From the NCBI RefSeq assembly GCF_009687865.1, contig NZ_BLAE01000037.1, forward strand, positions 46,841 to 110,840: 64,000 bases of DNA. Reading direction: 5' to 3'. The notes under the pieces are model-generated. The model ran no database searches. It had not been told where the DNA came from and worked only from the letters and a program-made list of their open reading frames with translations. This document shows positions 9,239 through 18,028 of this stretch, in pieces. This stretch comes from Acrocarpospora macrocephala (GTDB lineage Bacteria; Actinomycetota; Actinomycetes; Streptosporangiales; Streptosporangiaceae). Both the position numbers and the translations under genes were made by a program. The stretch's first letter is position 1. Every line of letters begins with the position of its first letter.

Positions 9239-9508
9239 TTATCGCAAGTGTTTCCGCAGCTCAACGGCCTCGCTGAACCATCTATGCCCTGCGACGAGCT
9301 GGGGGCACTCGTCCGGGTGCAGGAGGTGCGATCCCCAAACATCTTCGACGCTCATCTCGTCCTCGGACTGAGCCACCCAGTAGAAGCAGAGGGCCTGTAG
9401 GCCGGGTTCAAATTCCACGAACCTCTGACCTGCGATCTTCCAAGCAGAATGACCTCTGAGCTGCGAAAACGTTAACAGCGCTTGCCATCGGTTGCCCACG
9501 TCTTCCAC
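9239..9508 (-). CDS. Small hypothetical protein on the island
   Basis: An 89-residue frame starting at GTG 9508 with a GAGGG site about nine bases upstream. The product is acidic and aromatic in the middle (FEPGLQALCFYWVAQSEDE), with no signal peptide or membrane segment. I do not recognise a family. It is listed because composition and ribosome site look plausible and nothing better occupies this part of the island. Confidence 0.3.
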   Translation of the reverse strand: MEDVGNRWQALLTFSQLRGHSAWKIAGQRFVEFEPGLQALCFYWVAQSEDEMSVEDVWGSHLLHPDECPQLVAGHRWFSEAVELRKHLR

Positions 9509-9684
9509 AGCGATGTGCCCTCAATGTGCCCGGAGTCGACCCGCTTCTGAACTCAACCCTCGCAAAACGGCGGGCCTGGCGGGAATCGGAAAGCATCGGA
9601 ATGCGCTGCAATTCCACAGGAAATACCCGGAAGGCGGCTTCCGGTCCTTTGCAGTAGTTTAGCGGTCTCCATGAAAGGGATCGA

Positions 9685-10548
9685 ATGGACCACATGCGCG
9701 TCTCGCACACCGATCGCGAGCGCGCTTGCGCAATCCTGCGGGAGCATCTCGCGGCGGGGCGGCTGGACCAGACGGAGCTGACCACCCGAGTCGCCTCAGC
9801 GCAGAACTCGGTGACGTTCGGCGACCTGTACGCACTCCTCACGGATCTGCCCGCCCTCCCGGGAATGGCCCTGCAGTCCGAGACGTCCCCGGCGGACGTG
9901 CGACAGCCTGCAGTCAAGCCCGCAGCGCGGCCGTTCCTGCCTACCGGCCCAGGGCCGGGTCAGGGCTACCGGGTCGCGGCCAAGGTCCTTCTCGTGCTCG
10001 GCTTCTTCACGCTGGGCATCGGCTGGGTCGTGGCGGTCGCGTTCGCCAGCGCCGCGCACCGGGCGGTCGCCCCAAACGGTGCCGTGCCGCGGGCGAGCTG
10101 GAGCGGATGGGCCAAGGCCCTGATCGCCGCCGGGATCCTGGTGCCGGCCGCGGTCGTGGCGGTAGCCATCATGGCCGCGCTGGGATACTTCGACAGCGGT
10201 CCCGTCCCCGGCCCCACGCACAAGGTCCAATTCATGATTGTAGGCGAAGATCCGAAGGCGGAAGTGGGGAGGTTCAGCCTCAACGCGGATGAATACTCCG
10301 TTTCCGGGGAAGGCATTCCGCTGCCGTTCACCCAGGCGGTCGACGCCGGGTCGCTGGAGAGTATTCGGATCCACGCCGAGGGCCTGGACGGATTCGACGG
10401 AGATTCGGACGGGGACGGCATGGAAGACGAGGAATATCTCGGCGGCACAATTCTCACATGTACCATCAGCGTGAACGGCCAGATCGTCGCCCAGGCGAAG
10501 GCTCGGGACGACGGTGTCAACGCCTGTGAGGTTAGCTACAGCAATTAA
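9685..10548 (+). CDS. DUF1707 membrane protein with C-terminal extracellular domain
   Basis: The N-terminal 55 residues are a DUF1707 domain (MRVSHTDRERACAILREHL, then TELTTRV and LTDLP), common in actinomycete membrane proteins. Two transmembrane helices follow (around residues 95-120 and 138-163). The outside part of about 115 residues contains an acidic stretch (GDSDGDGMEDEE) and a late CEVSY segment, resembling MmpS-like beta domains. ATG 9685 has GAAAGG upstream; ATG 9694 is an alternative. It stands alone on the island. The function is unknown; it could be an envelope or surface-exclusion factor of the element. Confidence 0.7.
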   Translation: MDHMRVSHTDRERACAILREHLAAGRLDQTELTTRVASAQNSVTFGDLYALLTDLPALPGMALQSETSPADVRQPAVKPAARPFLPTGPGPGQGYRVAAKVLLVLGFFTLGIGWVVAVAFASAAHRAVAPNGAVPRASWSGWAKALIAAGILVPAAVVAVAIMAALGYFDSGPVPGPTHKVQFMIVGEDPKAEVGRFSLNADEYSVSGEGIPLPFTQAVDAGSLESIRIHAEGLDGFDGDSDGDGMEDEEYLGGTILTCTISVNGQIVAQAKARDDGVNACEVSYSN

Positions 10549-10696
10549 TACGTGAATGGACCCCGGCTATTGATCGTCGGCATGGGTTGCCCAGCCGGGG
10601 TGCATGTCAGGCGGCTGGTTCCAGGGTGACCTTGTGGCCGAGGCTTGGAGCTTGCCGATCAGGCGTTGGGTACCTTGCCGGGATCGCCCGGTTGGT

Positions 10697-10810
10697 GAAG
10701 TAGTCGCAGCAGGGCACTCGGTCGCCGTTCTGCTGAACGTCTACGCGACATGCCTCGCGGGCCAAGAGGAGATCGCCCGGCAGCGAATCGCCGCCGCCCT
10801 GGGGACTTGA
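10697..10810 (+). pseudogene. Integrase C-terminal remnant
   Basis: The last 37 codons before TGA read EVVAAGHSVAVLLNVYAT and EEIARQRIAAAL. This is the characteristic tail of a large actinomycete tyrosine-recombinase family, including the nucleophile Tyr in VYA. Nothing integrase-like precedes it, so only the tail remains. It is the third integrase trace at this tRNA locus. Confidence 0.65.
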
Positions 10811-10823
10811 TGACCTTGAAAAC

Positions 10824-10845
10824 TTGGGCCCGTATTTGGCCCGAC
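10824..10845. repeat. Imperfect palindrome, copy A
   Basis: A 22-base element with arms TTGGGCC and GGCCCGA around a short loop. It is nearly identical (three differences) to copy B at 11065-11086. It begins 13 bases after the integrase remnant, so copy A could act as a terminator. Confidence 0.45.
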
Positions 10846-10951
10846 CGACCGTATGACGTCGTTCACCACCGTACACAACCGGATCAGACACCAAGAAGCC
10901 TATGACCGGGAAAACCCCAGATCACAGGCTGTTTTGTGTAGCCACGGAGCG

Positions 10952-11038
10952 TGCCCCCGGCGGGAGTCGCACCCGCACAACAGCCCTTTAAGGGGTGCGT
11001 ATCTCGCGGCACCCACAGGGTCTGACCTGCACCGGAGC
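10952..11038 (-). ncRNA. Degenerate tRNA-like sequence
   Basis: Read on the minus strand, an 87-base stretch can fold into tRNA-like arms: acceptor GCTCCGG with CGGGGGC (one mismatch), D arm CAGG/CCTG, and T arm GCGGG-TGCGACT-CCCGC. The T loop departs from TTCGA, and the hairpin at the anticodon position (GGGTGC/GCACCC) has a ten-base loop, so no amino acid can be assigned. It may be a decayed phage or element tRNA. Covariance-model scoring is needed. Confidence 0.3.
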
Positions 11039-11064
11039 ATCACTCTGTGGCTTCACTCCCCGAG

Positions 11065-11086
11065 TTGGGCCGGTATTCGGCCCAAC
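11065..11086. repeat. Imperfect palindrome, copy B
   Basis: Arms TTGGGCC and GGCCCAA flank GGTATTC. It is a near copy of 10824-10845 and overlaps the start of the 25-bp tandem duplication by two bases. Confidence 0.45.
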
Positions 11087-11134
11087 AGCTCCAGCGTGGG
11101 ACTGGCCGCACAGCTCCAGCGTGGGACTGGCCGC
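11085..11134. repeat. 25-bp perfect tandem duplication
   Basis: Two identical adjacent 25-base units (11085-11109 and 11110-11134) beginning ACAGCTCCAGCG. The duplication falls in non-coding island sequence and looks recent, because no base has diverged. From here to 11335 I see nothing else. Confidence 0.8.
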
Positions 11135-11335
11135 GCTTGCGCCTGTCCTTACCACCACAACGACGCGAGGGACCCAGACCCCTCACCCAGTTCCACGGAC
11201 GACGCTGTGACCACGGTGGTCGGTAGGAACGGCACGCAGCACCACGCCGGTCTCCCCCACATGACTGCGGCGATAGGCAGCGAGTTGATCGTGGCCCGGA
11301 CAGCCGATCGAGGGAAGGATGAAAGGTTGCTGGGC

Positions 11336-11566
11336 TCAGCCCGACACTGCCGCCTCAACGGCCAGCCCGCTGAGTAGGTTTGCGCCTACGAGCGCGGCAG
11401 TGCGGAACCAGCGGACCAGTCGCTCTTTGATGGCTGCGATCATCCCGCATCCTGTGGTGTTCTCATCTTCAGCGGATACGAAGAACCCGAGGGAAGCTCG
11501 CTGGCAGATCACTGCGATAGTCAACAGAGTTGCGAAGACCGGCCAGCCGAGTCCAGCCAAACTCAA
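11336..11566 (-). CDS. Possible small membrane protein
   Basis: A 76-residue frame with a hydrophobic N-terminal segment (GWPVFATLLTIAVICQ) and a second near the C-terminus (TAALVGANLLSGLAV). The start would be TTG 11566 with a weak site, which lowers confidence. No family is recognised. Confidence 0.3.
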   Translation of the reverse strand: MSLAGLGWPVFATLLTIAVICQRASLGFFVSAEDENTTGCGMIAAIKERLVRWFRTAALVGANLLSGLAVEAAVSG

Positions 11567-11614
11567 CCCAGCAACCTAACTAACGATCTTAGAGCTAAAG
11601 CACAACTCATACCC

Positions 11615-12448
11615 TCATGACGCCGAACAATCCAGTGTTGGATCTCGCGAGACATCGGTCATCCAGGCCACCACCTCCGACGGCTTCAGCCCGCCGGTGT
11701 CGGCGAAGACCTTGGAGATCCCATCCAGGCCGCCCGGCCCCGCCACGACGAACTCGTTCTCGTCGACGTCGACCACTGGCGAGTAGGCCAGATCGATCGC
11801 GTACTGGTAGGCCAGGAATGGCCCCAGCGAGGGAAACGCGAGCAGCATCTCGTACACCTCGCGGAGCCCATCGGCCTCCGCGACCTGCTTGGGCAGGCCG
11901 GAGGCCATGGCCCGCTCGACCAGCCGCAGATGATTGCCGTGCTTACGAGTCTCACCGAAACCCGGGTTCGGAACGATGTACGCCGCCGAATAGATCCGCT
12001 TTCCGCGGGCCATCGCCGCAGTGAGCACGGCGTTGTAAACCGCAAAGTCGTACCCGTCCCAGGTGGGAAGCCCGCCGAGGGATTCCGTGAGCAACTCCCA
12101 GGTCTCAATCCGATTGAAGATCTTGAACATCAGGATCCGGAACACCACCTCATCGAGCTCCTGCGGCCCGGTGTAGATCACGCTACGGATCAGGTATTGC
12201 GAGACACGATCGGCCGCCCGGTACACGTTGGTGAACTTGTGCCGTCCGATGATCCCGTCGTCGGTCCACGGTGGCGGGTCGCCAGCGCCACGGCGGTGGA
12301 ACACGCGCTGGCGTTCGGCGGCGAATCGCCAGTAAGCGTCGAACACCGCCGACCGGATCCACACAGTCCGGCTACCAACCCGCACAGCGCAGATCTCGCC
12401 TGTGGGAATATCGCCCGGGAATGACAACGACAACTGGTTCTGCGGCAT
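11615..12448 (-). CDS. aGPT-PPlase/5-hmdU DNA kinase helical-domain-like protein (putative DNA base hypermodification family), C-terminally truncated
   Basis: The 277-residue product contains WRFAAERQRVFHRR, WTDDGIIGRHKFTNVYRAAD and RVSQYLIRSVIY. These are hallmark segments of proteins grouped with the alpha-glutamyl/putrescinyl thymine pyrophosphorylases and the helical domain of 5-hydroxymethyl-dU DNA kinase, which take part in thymine hypermodification in phages. I recognise the family from motifs only. The C-terminal part I would expect, with a Cys-Gln-Asn-Leu-type motif, is missing; the frame leaves the family after VVAWMT and ends in unrelated residues. No kinase or other modification gene is beside it. 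It is probably inactive cargo of the island. The start is ATG 12448 with a poor ribosome site. Confidence 0.6.
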   Translation of the reverse strand: MPQNQLSLSFPGDIPTGEICAVRVGSRTVWIRSAVFDAYWRFAAERQRVFHRRGAGDPPPWTDDGIIGRHKFTNVYRAADRVSQYLIRSVIYTGPQELDEVVFRILMFKIFNRIETWELLTESLGGLPTWDGYDFAVYNAVLTAAMARGKRIYSAAYIVPNPGFGETRKHGNHLRLVERAMASGLPKQVAEADGLREVYEMLLAFPSLGPFLAYQYAIDLAYSPVVDVDENEFVVAGPGGLDGISKVFADTGGLKPSEVVAWMTDVSRDPTLDCSAS

Positions 12449-12712
12449 AATCGGAAGTTAGCGCAGACCAAGGGCACGTCAGCGATCGTGCCGAACGCCA
12501 GGAGGGCTGGGGCGTGGGTTGGCCTACTGCGCACCATCAAACCCTCGATCTGCGTATTACGAGAGGCAAGCAGATCATTTATACTAGTCCGTGGTCGTCG
12601 ATAACAGCCGAACCAGCTTTCCCGGCTCCTGGTCCGCCTGACATCCAGACTCGGGCTACAGCGTCCTCCTCGTTTCAGCGTCGCTGACCTAACATCCTCC
12701 GACGGTATTACT

Positions 12713-12943
12713 TCAGGGCCGACGGCGGGTGACCACGGGTGCGAGTTGTCCAGCGGCCCGCACCACGGCGGCCCGGTGGGGTCCGTTGGTGCGCATCACA
12801 GCCAGCGCGACCCGCCGGGTGTGCTCTTCTTCCCGCCGCACAATGATCCGGTAGGCGAGCCAGCTGCGGACCACTCCGGCGAGCGAACCGACTACCAGCA
12901 CGATGGCCCACAGCACTGGGTGAGTGGATAAGAACGCTTCCAC
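12713..12943 (-). CDS. Small single-pass membrane protein
   Basis: GTG 12943 has AGGAG six bases upstream. The 76-residue product has one transmembrane helix (HPVLWAIVLVVGSLAGVVRS) and a basic, Arg-rich cytoplasmic tail ending VVTRRRP. It is divergent from the NACHT gene, 119 bases away, so the two may share a control region. No family is recognised. Its place next to a NACHT ATPase makes a partner role possible but unproven. The 264 bases at 12449-12712 hold nothing I can identify. Confidence 0.5.
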   Translation of the reverse strand: MEAFLSTHPVLWAIVLVVGSLAGVVRSWLAYRIIVRREEEHTRRVALAVMRTNGPHRAAVVRAAGQLAPVVTRRRP

Positions 12944-13062
12944 ACGACTCTCCTGATGGCACTTGGTTATGGGGCTGAACTCCTCTAGCGTCCGCTTAGG
13001 GCGAAATTTCCCGCTAGCGTGGGAAAACGTCGGGAAACTCGCAGCCAATTCAGAGGTGCAGG

Positions 13063-16000
13063 ATGCGAACAGGTCGTCCGCCATCGGGGGAGCACAAGAG
13101 ACTCCCGGAACTAGAGATGATCGCAAACTGGTTCGTTCAGGCGATTGAAGAGGTTGGCCATGGTTCCGTCCGCCGTACAGCAGAGATGACCGGACTGAGC
13201 CAGCGGGCTCTGTACGACGCCGTCAACGCGGAACGGATGCTGCCCCTTCGCCTCGTTCGGGCACTGGCCGAAGGACTCGGTCGCGAGCCAGAGGAGATCA
13301 CCCGACTGTGGGCTGAGGCCAAGCAAGAACGCGACCGCGCGGAAGAGGCCGAGCGCCGACGAACCCATCCCATTCCGTCAACCTGGGCTGACATACCGAT
13401 TCCGTCGCCTGCCTTGAGGGATCTTCTTGAGGCTCAGGATGGAATTCTTGACTGCCTTCCATACTCTCTTCTCGGCTTGGTGGAACCACCGCTTTCGGCA
13501 ATCTACGTGCGTCAAAGAATTCGACACCGACCGACTGACCAGCCCAGCAACCTGGCGGAAGAGCCGCCCACACGTAATTCGTCTCGCGAAGAGGAAGGCT
13601 CAGCACACCATTCTCCTCATCAAGATTCCGAATCGACATCCCGATCTATCAGGAGCGCTACAGCAAACGTCTCTCCAACGGACCCGGTGGTCTCACTTCC
13701 GGACGCCCTAGTCCGGTACAACCACTTACTAATCACGGGCGAGGCCGGGGCTGGCAAGTCCACCCTTGCTAGCCATCTGGTGAGATCCTTATGTGGGGTT
13801 TGGCTACGCCGATCCTCGTTCCAGGACGCACCGGTCGCCGAACCGCTGATTCCCCTCCGGCTGTCAGCATCTCTACTCTCTACTGAACGAGGCTCATGGA
13901 GCGAAAGGCTACGCGGCGCGACTCTGAGCACATTGGGGGGTGGCCTTGTCGCCGATCCACCGACCTCACTGTTCGTCGGGCGTACGCAGGGAGCACGCTG
14001 GCTCATCTTCGTGGACGGCATCGATGAGATAGTCGATCGACGACAGCGGGCCGAGCTGATTCGTACTCTGGCCCGACACAGCCACGGAGACTCCGACTTC
14101 CGATTAGTGGTGATGAGTCGTCCGCTGCCTCCGACAGAGTTGGCCCCTCTACACAACGCCATGCTAGGTGAATTCGAAGTACAGCCGTTCGAGCAGGCTG
14201 AGCTCAAAGATTACACTCGCAGGTGGTTCGATCAACAGCGCGCACGCGTACCGCACCCAACCGAAGCAGCGGATCGCTTCCTTAGGGAGGTCGTAGAGGA
14301 AAGTAACCTGAAAGAGCTGATGCGTAATCCGCTGCTGGCCACCATGGCTCTGGTCAACGCAACGCTGAAGCCGTCGCTGCCACCCACGTCGAGCCGTCTG
14401 ACTCTGTATGAGAGCTTCCTGGAAAGGCTACGGGATCGCTCCACATACAGTGCGTCGGCCCCGTTTCCAGTCTGGCTGGCCGACTCGGCCGATGAATTGG
14501 TCCGTGCCATGGCTCGCTTACGCACCGAGGGCGAGGAGGATCTTGTTTCGGCAGGTCGGAACTGGATGCGGCAACATCCACCAACGCAGATCCCGCTTCC
14601 GGCCGGTTGGGAAGGGGAACTCCCTTCCGCACTTGTAGGCACCGGCCTGCTGGTAGTGGCCGGGGACCAACTCCGCTTCCTGCACCAGAGCTTTGCTGAA
14701 TTCCTTGCTGCGTTCGAGTACGCCAAGGCACTGCCCGCGGATGGCGATGGGTTAGAAACGTGGGTTAGACGAGCGTGCAATGGTACGCAGCAGTCATTGG
14801 CACTGTTCGTACTGTGCCAGTGGACAGCCCAGGCCGGGTGTTCACCCAATCTGCTCATCGAGAGGGTTTTGGCCCAGGTGGGCGGCGGGCGGACGCTGCT
14901 CGCCGGCTCGCTAATGGCCGAAGGATTGGATGTCGGGCCGGAGCACGCGGCCACAGTAATTGGCCGACTCATCGCTTTAGCCCGCGGCCATGACGAGGAA
15001 GAATCCAATAGAGCTTCGAATGCGTTGTCCGTGCTGGACGTACGATACAGTACGGCATCAATCTTAAGGGAGCTTGCCAAGGCTTCCGAACTGACCGCCG
15101 AGCAGCGGTTCTATGCTGTTTCCGGGCTGAGCAGATTGGCTCCTCCGGATGTCACTGCTGGACTGCTTGCCCCACTGCTGGAACTGCTGTACGGAGATCT
15201 GCCCAAGGTCGCGCCTCTTGCTCAACGACTGGGCGATACAACCACACAGGCAGTGCTGCAACGGATCACGGTCCTCCTTGGCGAACCGGACGCTGACACC
15301 TGGGAACTGGCAATTGCTGCCGAAACCTACCGTGCGCTCGGGGCTACAGAGGAAGCGGCGCGTTCGGCGCGTCAAGTACTTGAAGATTGCTACGCGGAAG
15401 CGAATGAGATTCGCCGGGCGGCTGGCGCCTGGCTCGACTCCGAGTCCTCTATCACGACCAGAGCACAGGTGACCGCACTTGGCCAAGCCCGACCCCTCAG
15501 CGATCACGAAGGACGTATGGCCATCGCAGCTGCGCTGGACAGCGCTGGCGCGATAGACGAGGCCGCAGAACTCGCCAGGACGATCGTAGACGCCCGGCAT
15601 AAGACTACGCATGCTCAATTGGACGCCGCAGAGATGTGGTTGAGGGTCCATGGAACGGCCGCAGCCGAGCCCGTCGTCCAGCTATTCGGCTGGTATCACG
15701 AGGCGGGCTGTGAGGTGTGGCGCCAGGCACGGTTACTCAAAATCATGGTCGAAGCTGGAGTGGAGTGGCCTTCAGGGGAATGGGCACAGGAGGCACTTTC
15801 CGGTGGAAACGAATTGCCCGTTGGCAGTGATGACGTCATCAAGCTCTGGCTCGCTAGCCACGACTCGGCCAGGTTGGCCGAACTCGCCTCCCTCATAGGC
15901 GACGGCACCCGCCTTCATGTCGTCGATCGTGCCGACTACGCGCAGATCCTCTTGGATAGCGGGCTTCACGACAAGGCATTCCGGGTGGCGGAGTTGGCGC

Positions 16001-16605
16001 TGCGATCACCAGGCGGGCGAGATTCCGACTACCGCGATGCGACAGACGTGTTGCTGAAGATCGATCGGAGACGTGCCGTTGAAACGTTGACCACCCAGCT
16101 CGAAGAAATGAGCACAAGCGTCTGGGGTTGTGGGGTGCTGGAAACCCTACTGTCCGCCGGGACACCCGATCTCGATGAACTGAGCCTGAGAATCGCCGAT
16201 CATGTCCTCAAACTTCCCGATGCTGATGGTTTTCATGTCCAAACGGTTCTCGGCGTGGTTGCTTCCCTCGGCGGCTCTGACCGAATTCGAGATGTCGCTG
16301 ACTTCGTCTGTCGACACCCAGCACTCAGGTCCAGACGTCAGCGCTATATGGCTCAAGTACTTGCATCATACGGTGCGGAGGAGGCTGCCCTGGTGGTCTG
16401 GCGCCACCTAATGAGCGTGCGCGGCCGTGGCTCGGAAAGCTTTGGCATCGCACTTCTTGAGGACGTCGCCCAGGCCTTGACGCACAAGGTCGCGATACAG
16501 CTGGTGCATGAACAGTTGCAGGCCGATCCTGCACCGACGCCCTTTCACCGCCGCCGGTTGGAGAGGATGCTGGCCTGGCTGGCAGGCCCTCCTGCACGCT
16601 GCTAG
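13063..16605 (+). CDS. NACHT NTPase with N-terminal HTH and C-terminal helical repeats
   Basis: The protein has 1180 residues. Residues about 25-65 form a helix-turn-helix (SVRRTAEMTGLSQRALYDAV). A Walker A GEAGAGKST is at about 226-234, and a NACHT-type Walker B LIFVDGIDE at about 314-322, followed by the LVVMSRP sensor strand. The winged-helix signature FLHQSFAEFLAAFEY starts at about 539. Residues 600-1180 are an Ala/Leu-rich alpha-solenoid of TPR/HEAT type. This STAND-ATPase plan senses a ligand through the solenoid and oligomerises. Several bacterial NACHT proteins are established phage-defence factors, while HTH-NACHT proteins can also be regulators. No fused nuclease, protease or TIR effector is visible. 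Confidence 0.88.
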   Translation: MRTGRPPSGEHKRLPELEMIANWFVQAIEEVGHGSVRRTAEMTGLSQRALYDAVNAERMLPLRLVRALAEGLGREPEEITRLWAEAKQERDRAEEAERRRTHPIPSTWADIPIPSPALRDLLEAQDGILDCLPYSLLGLVEPPLSAIYVRQRIRHRPTDQPSNLAEEPPTRNSSREEEGSAHHSPHQDSESTSRSIRSATANVSPTDPVVSLPDALVRYNHLLITGEAGAGKSTLASHLVRSLCGVWLRRSSFQDAPVAEPLIPLRLSASLLSTERGSWSERLRGATLSTLGGGLVADPPTSLFVGRTQGARWLIFVDGIDEIVDRRQRAELIRTLARHSHGDSDFRLVVMSRPLPPTELAPLHNAMLGEFEVQPFEQAELKDYTRRWFDQQRARVPHPTEAADRFLREVVEESNLKELMRNPLLATMALVNATLKPSLPPTSSRLTLYESFLERLRDRSTYSASAPFPVWLADSADELVRAMARLRTEGEEDLVSAGRNWMRQHPPTQIPLPAGWEGELPSALVGTGLLVVAGDQLRFLHQSFAEFLAAFEYAKALPADGDGLETWVRRACNGTQQSLALFVLCQWTAQAGCSPNLLIERVLAQVGGGRTLLAGSLMAEGLDVGPEHAATVIGRLIALARGHDEEESNRASNALSVLDVRYSTASILRELAKASELTAEQRFYAVSGLSRLAPPDVTAGLLAPLLELLYGDLPKVAPLAQRLGDTTTQAVLQRITVLLGEPDADTWELAIAAETYRALGATEEAARSARQVLEDCYAEANEIRRAAGAWLDSESSITTRAQVTALGQARPLSDHEGRMAIAAALDSAGAIDEAAELARTIVDARHKTTHAQLDAAEMWLRVHGTAAAEPVVQLFGWYHEAGCEVWRQARLLKIMVEAGVEWPSGEWAQEALSGGNELPVGSDDVIKLWLASHDSARLAELASLIGDGTRLHVVDRADYAQILLDSGLHDKAFRVAELALRSPGGRDSDYRDATDVLLKIDRRRAVETLTTQLEEMSTSVWGCGVLETLLSAGTPDLDELSLRIADHVLKLPDADGFHVQTVLGVVASLGGSDRIRDVADFVCRHPALRSRRQRYMAQVLASYGAEEAALVVWRHLMSVRGRGSESFGIALLEDVAQALTHKVAIQLVHEQLQADPAPTPFHRRRLERMLAWLAGPPARC

Positions 16606-16634
16606 CTGAATTGACCGCGAACGGTGCTGACCGC

Positions 16635-16756
16635 TTAGAGAACTTTGAAGGCTGCGGTTTGGGCCCAGTCCGCCTCGACCGGGATTGAGCTCGTGGGCGT
16701 AGGCGGGCAGGGAGTACTTGCTCCCCAAGCGCTCCACGGTGGCGGACAGCGCTATT
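16635..16756 (-). pseudogene. IS630-type transposase C-terminal relic
   Basis: Read on the minus strand, the sequence gives LPAYAHELNP and, after a one-base shift, VEADWAQTAAFKVL and stop at 16635. This matches the 'YAPELNPVE-W' C-terminal DDE region of IS630-like transposases. Only about 40 codons remain. It lies antisense to the first codons of the integrase frame, showing that an IS insertion or deletion destroyed the integrase N-terminus. Confidence 0.6.
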
Positions 16757-17779
16757 GTCTTCGAACTCAGTGCGGGGCGAGGTAGACGCACCTTAAATAG
16801 ACCAGAAATATCGTTGAATCTTTGGTGGCGGGATGGGCCGAGGGGTTTGGTTGTGCAACCGGGATTTAAGCCCCTTGCAAGTTGGATCTATACCATCGTA
16901 TTCGGTATCGCGAATCCTTTGAAGGGGTCTCTGGCGAAGCACCACATCACCCCGCAGATTGGAGGTAAGAAGCTCAAGCAGTTAACCGCTGACGAGTTGG
17001 ACGACTGGTTGGACGAGAGAGCCGAAGAACTCTCCACGCGCACTCTCCGGCTCATTCTCCAACTCGTTGAGCGCGCCATTCGGCATGCGCAAGCGCGCGA
17101 CAAGGTCCGGCGAAACGTCGCGAGTCTCGTCAGCGTTCCCGACGGGCAGGAAGGCAACCCCTCACGAGCGATGACCCTGGACGAAGCGGCACGTCTCCTG
17201 GAGATCGTCGAGTCCGCCAAGGATCTCCCGCTCTCCGCGTACGTGATCGTGTCACTCCTGGTCGGCGGACGCACCGAGGAAGCCCGAGCGGTCACATGGC
17301 CCGAAGTCGACCTCAAGGCGGGCACGATCGCCGTCTACCGGTCCGTACGCGGCGACACGAAGACCAAGAAGTCCCGACGCGTGCTCAAGCTTCCCAAGAA
17401 GGCCGCGACGGCGCTACGGCGGCACCACACGCGGCAGGCCGCTCAGAAGCTCAAGGCCGGGGAAGCCTGGCAGGACAACGGCCTCGTCTTCTGCCGCGAA
17501 GACGGGACACCACTCGACCGCTGGACCGTCCGGCGGGAGTTCCAGAAGATCACCAAGCGTGCGGGTCTCGGGGAGGACTGGACGCCGCGCGAACTGCGGC
17601 ACAGTTTCGTCTCCATCCTGAGCGCGCACGACGTCCCGTTAGAGGACATCAGTGGCCTTGTAGGCCACGGAAGCACGCACGTGACCGAGACCGTCTACCG
17701 ACACGAGATCAGGCCAGCGCTAACCAAGGGTGCCCAGGCCATGGACAAGATCTTCAAGAAGCGGACTACGTCCGCCTAA
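16718..17779 (+). CDS. pSAM2-type tyrosine recombinase, N-terminally truncated
   Basis: From about residue 70 the frame matches actinomycete element integrases: HHITPQIGGKKLKQLT, LSTRTLRLILQLVERAIRHA, the catalytic Arg in GGRTEEARAVTW, PRELRHSFVS with the second Arg, GHGSTHVTE, and the nucleophile Tyr in TVYRHEIRP. The first 70 codons are not integrase-like. They include antisense of an IS630 relic and an 'RRTLNRPEISLNLWW' stretch, so the arm-binding domain is lost and activity is doubtful. The gene ends 83 bases before the tRNA-Pro att site, the usual place for such an integrase. pSAM2 itself is known to use a tRNA-Pro. Confidence 0.8.
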   Translation: MLPKRSTVADSAIVFELSAGRGRRTLNRPEISLNLWWRDGPRGLVVQPGFKPLASWIYTIVFGIANPLKGSLAKHHITPQIGGKKLKQLTADELDDWLDERAEELSTRTLRLILQLVERAIRHAQARDKVRRNVASLVSVPDGQEGNPSRAMTLDEAARLLEIVESAKDLPLSAYVIVSLLVGGRTEEARAVTWPEVDLKAGTIAVYRSVRGDTKTKKSRRVLKLPKKAATALRRHHTRQAAQKLKAGEAWQDNGLVFCREDGTPLDRWTVRREFQKITKRAGLGEDWTPRELRHSFVSILSAHDVPLEDISGLVGHGSTHVTETVYRHEIRPALTKGAQAMDKIFKKRTTSA

Positions 17780-17812
17780 CCCTCTGGCTCCCCGTTTGGC
17801 TCCCGAAGATCG

Positions 17813-17846
17813 AAAAAGGGGCCTCGGATCATCTCCGAAACCCCTT
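17813..17846 (-). terminator. Rho-independent terminator of tRNA-Pro
   Basis: On the minus strand, nested stems AAGGGG/CCCCTT and TCGGA/TCCGA are followed directly by a run of T. It starts 17 bases past the tRNA 3' end. Confidence 0.75.
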
Positions 17847-17862
17847 GTGACCAGGAAAGACC

Positions 17863-17939
<77 letters not shown>

Positions 17940-18028
17940 TTGCCTAGCTGGCCAGGCGAGAACAACCTTAGCGTAGATTCGTCGCTGGTGCGCACATGGT
18001 TATGGCGCCGGGGCCTAGGGTGGCGATC

